Origin: Streptomyces huasconensis
GTDB taxonomy: Bacteria; Actinomycetota; Actinomycetes; Streptomycetales; Streptomycetaceae
Reading direction: 5' to 3'
Length of the DNA: 64,000 bases
Assembly: GCA_004010275.1 (NCBI GenBank)
Contig: RBWT01000006.1
Span: forward strand, 29,152-93,151
The notes under the pieces were generated by a model, which saw nothing but the letters and a program-made list of their open reading frames with translations, made no database searches and was not told where the DNA came from. Position 1 is the first letter of the stretch. Each line of letters begins with the position of its first letter. Below, piece after piece: positions 56,234 to 64,000 of this stretch. A program made the translations under genes and the position numbers.

Positions 56234-56250
56234 CATAAGGCGGCCTTATG
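56234..56250. promoter_or_regulatory. 17-bp perfect palindrome upstream of the ferredoxin reductase
   Basis: CATAAGGC, a central G and GCCTTATG form a perfect inverted repeat between the katG terminator and the iron box. The AT-containing arms make it look more like a protein-binding operator than a terminator. The regulator is unknown. Confidence 0.5.
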
Positions 56251-56278
56251 GGGTCATAAACCTGACCCGGCTACATAC

Positions 56279-56297
56279 TTAGGCTTGCCTTAGCTTA
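56279..56297 (+). promoter_or_regulatory. Iron box (DmdR/IdeR-type operator)
   Basis: TTAGGCTTGCCTTAGCTTA matches the actinobacterial iron box TTAGGTTAGSCTMACCTAA at 14 of 19 positions by my count. It lies 47 bases before the reductase start. It suggests iron-dependent repression by DmdR1 or an IdeR homologue. Confidence 0.65.
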
Positions 56298-56343
56298 GGC
56301 TTCCCCGGTGAGTACCCCATCACCGCTCGAAGGGAACCTGAAC

Positions 56344-57708
56344 ATGCCTCGCCCTCTGCGGGTAGCCATTGTCGGAGCCGGTCCGGCCGGGATCTACGCT
56401 GCCGACGCGCTGCTGAAGTCCGCGGTGGCTGTCGAACCCGGTGTGTCGATCGACCTCTTCGAGCGGATGCCGGCCCCCTTCGGCCTGATCCGTTACGGCG
56501 TCGCCCCCGACCACCCGCGGATCAAGGGCATCATCACGGCCCTGCACCAGGTGCTCGACAAGCCCCAGATCCGTCTCTTCGGCAACGTCGACTACCCGGG
56601 CGACATCAGCCTGGACGACCTGCGCACCTTCTACGACGCGGTGATCTTCTCCACCGGCGCGACCGCCGACCGGGACCTGGACATACCCGGCATCGACCTC
56701 GACGGCTCCCACGGCGCCGCCGACTTCGTCTCCTGGTACGACGGCCATCCCGACGTGCCGCGCACCTGGCCGCTGGAGGCGGAGAAGGTCGCCGTCCTCG
56801 GCGTCGGCAACGTCGCGCTCGACGTGGCCCGCATCCTCGCCAAGACCGCCGACGAACTGCTGCCCACCGAGATCCCGGCCAACGTGTACGAGGGCCTGAA
56901 GGCCAACAAGGCGCTGGAGGTCCACGTCTTCGGCCGCCGCGGCCCCGCCCAGGCGAAGTTCAGCCCGATGGAGCTGCGGGAGCTGGACCACTCCCCGAAC
57001 ATCGAGGTCATCGTCGACCCCGAGGACATCGACTACGACGACGGCTCGATCGCCACGCGGCGCGGCAACAAGCAGGCCGACATGGTCGCCAAGACCCTGG
57101 AGAACTGGGCCATCCGCGACATCGGCGACCGCCCGCACAAGCTGTTCCTGCACTTCTTCGAGTCGCCCGTCGAGATCCTCGGCGAGGACGGCAAGGTCGT
57201 CGGCCTGCGCACCGAGCGCACCGCCCTGGACGGCACCGGCAACGTCAAGGGCACCGGCGAGTTCAAGGACTGGGACCTCGGCGCCGTCTACCGCGCCGTC
57301 GGCTACCTCTCCGACGAACTGCCCAAGCTGCCCTGGGACGTCGCCTCCGGCACGGTCCCCGACCAGGCGGGCCGGGTCATCCAGGAGACCGGCGAGCACC
57401 TGCCGTCGACGTACGTCACCGGCTGGATTCGGCGCGGCCCCGTCGGCCTCATCGGCCACACCAAGGGCGATGCCAACGAGACGGTCGCGAGCCTCCTGGA
57501 CGACCACGAGAACGGCCGCCTGCTCACCCCCGAGGCACCCGCCCCGGAGGCCGTGGACGCCTTCCTCAAGGAGCGGAACGTCCGCTTCACCACGTGGGAC
57601 GGCTGGTACCGCCTCGACGCCGCCGAGAAGGCGCTGGGCGAGCCCCAGGGCCGCGAGCGCGTGAAGATCGTCGAGCGCGAGGACATGCTCGACGCGAGCG
57701 GCGCCTGA
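56344..57708 (+). CDS. Ferredoxin-NADP+ reductase (adrenodoxin reductase/FprA type)
   Basis: An intact 454-residue protein. The FAD motif is VAIVGAGPAGIYAADALLKS, then FGLIRYGVAPDHPRIKGI, the NADP motif VAVLGVGNVALDVARILAK and HVFGRRGPAQAKFSPMELRE, and the tail GWIRRGPVGLIGHTKGDANE. It moves electrons from NADPH to ferredoxin for P450 enzymes or Fe-S assembly. I placed the start at the ATG at 56344; an upstream GTG at 56308 is possible. Iron control is suggested by the box upstream. Confidence 0.92.
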   Translation: MPRPLRVAIVGAGPAGIYAADALLKSAVAVEPGVSIDLFERMPAPFGLIRYGVAPDHPRIKGIITALHQVLDKPQIRLFGNVDYPGDISLDDLRTFYDAVIFSTGATADRDLDIPGIDLDGSHGAADFVSWYDGHPDVPRTWPLEAEKVAVLGVGNVALDVARILAKTADELLPTEIPANVYEGLKANKALEVHVFGRRGPAQAKFSPMELRELDHSPNIEVIVDPEDIDYDDGSIATRRGNKQADMVAKTLENWAIRDIGDRPHKLFLHFFESPVEILGEDGKVVGLRTERTALDGTGNVKGTGEFKDWDLGAVYRAVGYLSDELPKLPWDVASGTVPDQAGRVIQETGEHLPSTYVTGWIRRGPVGLIGHTKGDANETVASLLDDHENGRLLTPEAPAPEAVDAFLKERNVRFTTWDGWYRLDAAEKALGEPQGRERVKIVEREDMLDASGA

Positions 57709-57724
57709 CCTTCCCGCCCCGGTC

Positions 57725-58348
57725 TCAGCCGAGGTGACGCGTGTCGCCGAGGCTGACGACCTGCCGGTTGTGGAAGAAGTCGTCCTCGCGCAGCACGGTG
57801 ATGCTGCCGCTGGGCGCCCGGAAACTGACCGAGCCCACCGTCTCGTACGGCATCTTGATCCAGGCCGCCACGACGAACGTCAGCGCGAAGCCGTGCGTGA
57901 CGACGATCTGGTGCGCGCACGGGCGGCGCAGCAGCGCGTCCATGACGTCGTAGACGCGCCGCGCGCACTCCCCCCTGGTCTCCGCACCCGCCACGCCCTC
58001 GTGGTGGCCCATCCGGTCCCCGGCCGCCGGCGGTGGGACGAACCGCCGGTCCAGCCACTCCTGCGGGCGCCCCTCCGCCTCTCCGTAGGACTTCTCCCGC
58101 AGGCCGCGTTCCAGGAGCAGCGGCACGCCGAATCGGCGGCCCCGCCTGCGCCGTCTGCCGGGCGCGGCGCAGGTCCGAGGAGACCACCTCCACCCCCTCG
58201 CCCTCGGGGACCCGCTGCCGCAGGGCCCCGGCGATCGAGGCCGCCGCGCTCAGCCCGGCCGCCGTCAGCTCGTGTCGTGCCAGCCGCCCACCACACGCTC
58301 GACATGGTGGGTCGCCTCCGGGTGAGCGACGACGTACAGGCCGCGCAT
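57725..58348 (-). CDS. Histidine phosphatase family protein (frameshifted)
   Basis: About 207 residues. The N terminus is [20 protein letters not shown], an RHG-like motif in altered form, followed by [14 protein letters not shown]. The C-terminal motif is [20 protein letters not shown]. Frames change near 58275 and 58145. This is the phosphoglycerate-mutase-like fold; the substrate is unknown. It is convergent with the reductase gene and divergent from the AfsR-like gene. Confidence 0.82.
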
Positions 58349-58544
58349 GTGGGTCTGCCTTCCGTAGCGGTGTCCACAGACGTCCACTCTGCGTCATGCG
58401 CGTGCACGCGTGGCTGAATCCTGGTGCTCAGCGGCCAGTTGGGGCCGAGCGGACGTACCATGACCAGTCGATCGGGGGCCGGGCGGGGCAGGGGAGCGGG
58501 TACGGCGGGGAGCAGGGAGCGGGGGCGGTGCGGGGCAAGGACCC

Positions 58545-61500
58545 ATGGAGACGGGCGTGGACACGGACATGCACTTCCGCTTGCTGGGACCGGTCGAGGC
58601 GTGGCGCGAGGGCCGCCGTCTGGCCCTGGGAGGCCCCAAACCCCGGGCGCTGCTCGCGGCGCTGCTCCTGGAACCCGGCCGGGTGGTCTCCGCCGACGCC
58701 CTGATCGACGCGATCTGGGGCGACAACCCGCCCGACACGGCACGCTCCCTGATCCAGTCGTACGAGTCGGCGCTGCGCCGCGCGCTGTCCCCCGACGTCA
58801 TCGAGACACAACCACCGGGCTATCTGATCCACGCGGACGCCGTCGTCGTCGACCGCGCCGCGTTCGAGAGGCTCACGGCCCAGGGCCGGAAGGCGGCCTC
58901 CTCGGGCGACCACGCGGGCGCCGCCCGGCTCCTGAGCGAGGCCCTCGCGCTCTGGCGCGGCCCCGCCCTGGGCGGGATCGGCGAGACCCTGCGCGCCATG
59001 GCCGACCAGCTGGAGGAGGCCCGCCAGGCGGCCCTGGAGGAGCGGATCGCCGCGGACCTCGCGCAGGGCGGGCCGCGAGACGGAACTGGTCGCCGAACTC
59101 ACCGCCCTCGTCGCCACCCACCCCACGCGCGAGCGGCTGCGCGGCCAACTCATGCTCGCCCTCTACCGCTTGGGCCGGCAGGCCGACGCCCTCGCGGTCT
59201 ACGCCGAAGGCCGCGCCGTACATCGCCGAGGAGCTGGGCATCGACCCCGGGCCGGGCCTCCGGGCCATGCACGAGGCCATCCTGCGGGGCGACGAGGAAC
59301 TGCTGCCCGCGGCGCGGAGCACGCCGGCCGCCACCGACGACCCCCGCCGGGGAACGGCGCGCCCCCGCCCCCTCGCCCCCCGCCCCTGCTGCCGCCCGCC
59401 ATCGGCGACTTCACCGGACGCGAGGCACTGCTGAGCGAGATCCGGGCCGCGCTGACGGGGCCGGAGGCGGGGACGGGGCCACGCGAGGCCATGCCCGTCG
59501 TCGCCGTGACGGGCCCCGGCGGCATCGGCAAATCCGTCCTCGGCGTCACCGCCGCACACCGGGTCGCCGACGCCTACCCGGACGGGCAGCTCTACGCCGA
59601 ACTGCGCGGCGCCACCGACCCCGTGGCCCCCGGCGAGGTCCTCGGCCGGCTGCTGCGCGCCCTGGGCGCCGACCCGCCCGAGGGCGACGCCGAGCGCAGG
59701 GACCTCTTCCGCAGCCTGGTCGCGGGGCGCCGTCAGCTGCTCGTGCTCGACGACGCGGGCAGCGAGTCGCAGGTCCGCCCGCTGCTGCCCGGCAGCGCCA
59801 CCTGCGGAGTGCTGATCACCGCGCGGCCCCGCCTCGCCGCCCTGCCGTGCACGCACCGCACCGATCTCGACGTGCTCGACACGGAGCCCGGCGCCCGCCT
59901 CCTCGTACGTATCGCAGGTGAGCGGCGGGTACGCGACGAGCCGGACGCCGTCCGCCGCATCGTCGAGCTGTGCGGCGGCCTCCCGCTGGCCCTGCGCATC
60001 GCCGGGGCCCGCCTCGCGACCCGCAGGCACTGGACGGCGCGCACGCTCGCCGAGCGGCTCGCCGACGAACGCCACCGCCTGGACGACTCGGCCGTCGGCG
60101 ACCTGGAGGTCCGCGCCGGACTCGGCCTCAGCTACCGGGCCCTGGACGTGCCCGCCCGCACCGCGCTGCGCCGCCTCGGCCTGCTCGCCGCGCCCGATGT
60201 CGCCTCCTGGGTGGTCGCGGCCCTGCTCGACGTGAGCGAGACCGAGGCCGAACGTGTCGTGGAGCAGCTGATCGACGCCCAGCTGCTGCACTGCACGGTC
60301 GTCGACCGCGCCCGGACAGCCCCGCTACCGACCGCACGACCTCGTGCAGGTATACGCCGCCGAACGCGCCGAGGCCGAGGACACGCCCGCCGAGCGCTCC
60401 GCCGCCGTCGGCAGGGCCCTCGGCGCCGGGCTCTGGCTCACCGGCCGCGTTGCGTCCGCCACGCCGTCCGGCGCCGTCGAACTGCACCGCGGGTTCCTGG
60501 ACTCGGGCGGCCCGGTCAGCGCCGCCTCCGACGCCATGCGCCGGCTCGTCCGGCCCGTCGGGCCCGAGGCCACCCGGCGGGCGCTCGCCGACCCCTCCGC
60601 CTGGTTCGAGGCCGAGGCCGACGCGTTCGCAGCCGCCGTCGAGCGGGCCGCCGCCTACGACCTGCACAGCCTGGCCTGCGAGGCCGCGGCCGCCCTGTGA
60701 TCGTCGCGTACGCCGTCGGCAACCGCTTCGAGGCCTGGTGGCGCAGCCATGACGCCGCCCTGGCCGCAGCCCGCCGCGCCGAGGACCGCTCCGGCGAAGC
60801 CCTGCTGCTCATCGGCCTCGGCCAGCTCCGCTACGAACAGGACCGGTTCGACGAGTCGCAGGCGTACTTCCGCCAAGCGGCCGGGATCTGCGCCGAACTC
60901 GGCGACGCGCGCGGCCGGCCGCTGCCCTCGCCGGACTCGGCAGCGCCCTGCGCGAGGCGGGCCGGCTGCGCGCCGCGCTGGACGTCCTCACCCGGGCGGT
61001 CGAAGGCTTCCGCGGCCTCAAGGACGATCCGGGGCTCGGGCTCTCCTGCCGCTTCGCGGGCACCGTCCACCTCGAACTCGGCGAGCACCAGGCGGCGTTC
61101 CGCCTCCTCGACGAATCCCTGCGGGCCTACCGCCGCCTCGGCAGCCGCCGCGGCGAAGCCCTCACGCTGCGCTCCCTCAGCCTCGTGCACCGCGCGCTCG
61201 GGGGCGTACGAGGAGGCGGAGAAGCTCGCGGACGGGGCCGTGGAATCGCTGCGCCTCATCGGTGACCCGCTCATGTCGGCGTACGCGGTGCAGGCGCGCG
61301 CCAAGTGCCGCTTCCGGCTGGGTCGTTGCGCCGAGGCGGCGGCCGATCTGCGGGACGTCCTCGACACCTGCCGCTCCCACCACGACCGCTTCGGCGAGGC
61401 CCTCGCCCTGCGCACCCTCGGCGAGTGCGAGCTGGCCGCGGGCCGCCCCGGCACCGCCGAGCAGCATCTGAGGAAGGCGGCCGCCCTCTGGGCCGCCCTG

Positions 61501-61654
61501 GACCTGCCGCTGCCCCGCCGCCCGCACCCTGCGCGACCTCGCCGCGGCGCGTGAGGCGGCGGGCGGCCGGGAAGAGGCCCGCGCGCTGCGCGCCGAGGCC
61601 CGGGAGGTCTTCATCGCGTACGAGGCACGGGAGCGGGACGAACCGGGCATCTGA
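58545..61654 (+). CDS. AfsR/SARP family transcriptional regulator with NB-ARC and TPR domains (many frameshifts)
   Basis: About 1035 residues. The OmpR-type DNA-binding domain starts FRLLGPVEAWREGRRLALGG, followed by ADALIDAIWGDNPPDTARSL. The BTAD domain includes LMLALYRLGRQADALAVYAE. An NB-ARC part has Walker A AVTGPGGIGKSVLGVTAAH and LLVLDDAGSESQVRPLLPGS. TPR repeats fill the C terminus (LLIGLGQLRYEQDRFDESQA, LRTLGECELAAGRPGTAEQH). At least seven frame changes occur (near 59065, 59215, 60320, 60695, 60925, 61200 and 61520). AAGGA precedes the ATG at 58545. It probably activates antibiotic or local genes; the SARP-type site downstream is a candidate target. Confidence 0.85.
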
Positions 61655-61691
61655 CTCCCGCTGCCGCGGTTGCGGGGCTCTTGCCGTGGTT

Positions 61692-61724
61692 TTGCAGAGA
61701 ACTTGCAGCGGTCCGCGCCATGCT
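61692..61724 (+). promoter_or_regulatory. SARP-type promoter: two TTGCAG repeats at 11-bp spacing and a -10 box
   Basis: TTGCAG at 61692 and 61703 form direct repeats with an 11-base period, followed ten bases later by CATGCT, a possible -10 box. This is the arrangement recognised by SARP proteins: short direct repeats one helical turn apart directly upstream of the -10. It lies 38 bases after the AfsR-like stop, so this regulator may act here. Confidence 0.6.
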
Positions 61725-61794
61725 CTGAGGGTCGGCGGCACCAAGGGGCCGACAGCAACGGGGGACCAACGGGGGAAGGCCACTGTTGCCTAGC

Positions 61795-61918
61795 ACGGCC
61801 CATACGACCGCGACAGTCGGCCGTGTGGGCCGTCGCCGCGTGGCGCCCGGGGCGCCACAGCGACACGGAGCCACTGCCACAAGGGGGAGTCCGGGGGCGG
61901 GTGGGAGCCCGCCCCCGG
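61795..61918 (+). ncRNA. Hairpin-rich RNA downstream of the SARP-type promoter
   Basis: Three stem-loops follow one another: ACGGCCCA with TGGGCCGT (61795-61833), GTGGCGCC with GGCGCCAC on a three-base loop (61840-61858), and CCGGGGGCGGG with CCCGCCCCCGG on a six-base loop (61891-61918). The last looks like a terminator. No convincing gene fits here; a TTG-started frame at 61786 is compositionally poor. It is either a small RNA or an attenuator leader of the dipeptidase gene. Confidence 0.45.
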
Positions 61919-61956
61919 GGCTGTGCCCGTCACTTCCGCCACGAAGGGGCCGAAGC

Positions 61957-62642
61957 GTGCCGCCGATCATCCTCATGAGCGATCCCCGGATCGTCGACAT
62001 CCCGGTCCAGGAGTGCGGCGAGGCCCTGGTCGACCTGCGCCACCTGCCCTTCGTCGACGTCGCGACCGTCTCGCCGACCCGGCGGGGGCCTACGCCCAGC
62101 TGCGCGAGGGCGTCGCCTGGCGCCTGGCGCGCGCCGCGCGGCTGCTGCCCGAGGGGCTGCGGCTGCTGGTCACCGAGGGCTACCGCCCGCTCGACCTGCA
62201 GATCCAGTACTTCGAGGAGTACGCCGCCGAACTCAGGCGCGCGCACCCCGAGTGGTCGGCCGACCACCTCCACCGGCAGACGAGCCGCTCCCTCTCGCCG
62301 CCCGAGGTGGGCCCCGCACGTCGCGGGCGCGCCGCCGTCGACGTCACGCTGTGCACCACGGCCGGGGAGGAACTCGACCTCGGGACGCCGGTGAACGCCA
62401 GTCCGGAGGAGAGCGACGGCGCCTGCTACACCGACACCGACCGCATCTCCGCCGAGGCCCGCCGCAACCGCCGCACGCTGAGCGCGGCCCTGGCCACGGC
62501 GGGCCTGGTCAACTACCCCACGGAGTGGTGGCACTGGTCCTACGGCGACCGCTACTGGGCCCACCAGACCGGCACCCCCGCCGCCCGCTACGGCCCGGCG
62601 GCCTTCAGCGCGCGCAACGGCGGGCGGGGCGTCTCCCCCTAG
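61957..62642 (+). CDS. D-alanyl-D-alanine dipeptidase, VanX-like M15 family (frameshifted)
   Basis: About 228 residues from the GTG at 61957. LRLLVTEGYRPLDLQIQYFE and TEWWHWSYGDRYW carry the catalytic Glu and the last zinc His. The first zinc site is expected near residue 120 as APHVAGAAVDVTL. In the literal frame it reads GPARRGRAAVDVTL, but the neighbouring frame reads WAPHVAGA there, so two compensating indels (about 62317 and 62333) hide the His. Another shift lies near 62085. The enzyme cuts D-Ala-D-Ala and affects glycopeptide sensitivity or peptidoglycan turnover. Confidence 0.82.
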
Positions 62643-63975
62643 GCCAGCGGCACGTCGAGGCGCGCGCGGCGGTGGCTGAACGTGGCGATGGAGTGCGGGC
62701 CGTGGTAGCTGCCCATGCCGCTCTCGCCGACGCCGCCGAACGGCAGGTCGGATATGCGCAGGTGGGCCATCGGCAGCCCGAAGCCGAGCCCGCCGGACGA
62801 GGTCTCCGCGGCGAGGCGCCGGCGGGTGGTGTCGTTCTCCGTGAAGCCGTAGAGGGCCAGCGGCTTGTCGCGGTCGTTGATGAAGGCGATGGCCTCGTCC
62901 AGGTCCGCCACCTCCACGATGGGCAGGACGGGTCCGAAGATCTCCTCCCGCATGACGGGGTCGTCCCCCGTCACACCGGTCAGGACGGTCGGCGCGATGT
63001 ACAGGTCGTCGCGGTCCGTCTGCCCGCCGAATGCCACCGTCCCCGAGTCGAGCAGCGCCGAGACGCGGTCGAAGTGCCGCTGGTTCACCAGGCGGCCGTA
63101 CCCCTCACCGGCCTGCGGGTCCGCGCCGAACATGTTCTCCACGGCTTCGGCGAGCGCGGCCGCGAGGGCGCGGGCGGTGGCCGGGTCGGTCAGGACGTAG
63201 TCCGGCGCGACGCAGGTCTGCCCCGCGTTGCGGAACTTGGCGTCCGCCAGGCGCCGGGCCACCGTGGCGACATCGGCGTCCCGGTCGACGAACACCGGTG
63301 ACTTGCCGCCCAGTTCGAGCGTGACGGGAGTGAGGTGCTCGGCGGCGGCCCGCATCACGATGCGGCCGACCGTGCCGTTCCCGGTGTAGAAGATGTGGTC
63401 GAAGCGCTGGGCGAGCAGTTCCGTGGTCTCGGGGACGGCGCGCCCTCGACGACGGCGACCGCCTCGGGGTCCAGGTACCGCGGCACGAGGCGGGCCATCA
63501 GCGCGGAGGTCGCCGGGGCCAGCTCGCTCGGCTTGAGGACGACGGCGTTGCCCGCGGCGAGCGCACCGGCCATGGGGACCAGCGAGAGCTGGATCGGATA
63601 GTTCCAGGGCGCGATGACCAGGACGGTGCCGAGCGGCTCGTACTGCGTACCGGCCGTGGACCCTTCCGGCAGCCCGGCGAGGGCCTCGCGGTCGAGTCGC
63701 GTCGGGGCGAGCCACCGCTCCAGATGGGCCAGCGTGTGGTCGATCTCGTGTACGGGGAGGTCGACCTCGGCGGCGTACGCCTCGGGGCGCGGCTTGCGCA
63801 GGTCGCTGTGGAGCGCGTCGGCTATGGCCTCGCGGTTCTCCGTGAACAACGCGCGCAGCCGGGTCAGCTGCTCCACACGCCAGGCCAGGGGGCGGGTGCG
63901 GCCGGTGGCGAAGCCGGCGCGCAGCCGGGCCACGAGGGCCGCGGTGTCTTCGGTGGGGGTGACGGTGGTGGTCAT
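62639..63975 (-). CDS. Aldehyde dehydrogenase family protein (one frameshift)
   Basis: About 445 residues. GTVLVIAPWNYPIQLSLVPM, GNAVVLKPSELAPATSALMA, the catalytic Glu in VTLELGGKSPVFVDRDADVA and the Cys in FRNAGQTCVAPDYVLTD are all present. The C terminus (SDLPFGGVGESGMGSYHGPH) matches the class 3/fatty-aldehyde type, which oxidises medium-chain aldehydes. The frame changes near 63440. The stop shares CTAG with the dipeptidase stop on the other strand. Confidence 0.9.
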
Positions 63976-64000
63976 CAGGGGGTTCCTCGGTGGTTGCTGG

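Overview
The window is very GC-rich actinobacterial DNA, almost certainly from a Streptomyces chromosome. The gene families (AfsR/SARP-type regulator, PadR, CatR/FurA next to katG, a DmdR/IdeR-like iron box, a sulfur-operon leader peptide), the strong third-position GC bias, and the dense GTGA/ATGA stop-start overlaps all fit. Most long genes contain one or more apparent single-base frameshifts, often in G or C runs, with intact family motifs resuming in another frame. I read these mainly as unpolished sequencing indels. Coordinates for such genes span the whole reconstructed gene.

Layout. 0-6.4 kb holds an FAD/Fe-S dehydrogenase, a MarR regulator, an ABC exporter and an extra MltG-type transglycosylase. 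6.5-12.7 kb holds an accessory cassette: a ricin-like plus FG-GAP repeat protein, a beta-rich unknown, a candidate aerolysin/ETX-MTX2-like pore-forming protein, a low-complexity partner, and an NHL-repeat plus ricin-like protein. A perfect bidirectional terminator separates the two convergent genes at its right end. 12.9-14.05 kb holds a lipoprotein and a short beta-repeat protein.

14.4-42.2 kb is one co-directional exopolysaccharide operon. It contains a phosphoglycosyltransferase, a nucleotide-sugar dehydrogenase of AlgD type, glycosyltransferases, two Wzz-like proteins, an AsnB amidotransferase, a two-domain oxidoreductase, a heparinase II/III, a beta-helix lipoprotein, Wzy and Wzx candidates, a sugar C-methyltransferase, an RfbF-like cytidylyltransferase, a PIG-L deacetylase, an SDR, a DUF4910 hydrolase, a pyruvyl transferase, an RmlC-like epimerase and a class III aminotransferase. 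Together they suggest a surface polymer with uronic acid or uronamide residues, branched or amino sugars and pyruvate ketals. A PAP2 phosphatase follows on the opposite strand.

43-50.3 kb holds a VOC protein, a cupin, a 5'-truncated ketosynthase III, and a complete sulfonate operon. That operon reads leader peptide, ssuC, ssuB, ssuA, ssuD and then a flavin monooxygenase, all on the minus strand. 50.3-57.7 kb holds a YjbQ-like protein, PadR with its palindrome and an acyl-CoA dehydrogenase, divergent furA and katG, and a ferredoxin-NADP reductase behind an iron box. 57.7-64 kb holds a histidine phosphatase, an AfsR-like regulator, a SARP-type promoter leading into a hairpin-rich RNA, a VanX-like dipeptidase and a convergent aldehyde dehydrogenase.

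The least explained parts are the lectin/pore-former cassette, the unusual chemistry of the polysaccharide operon, and the structured transcript downstream of the AfsR-like gene.
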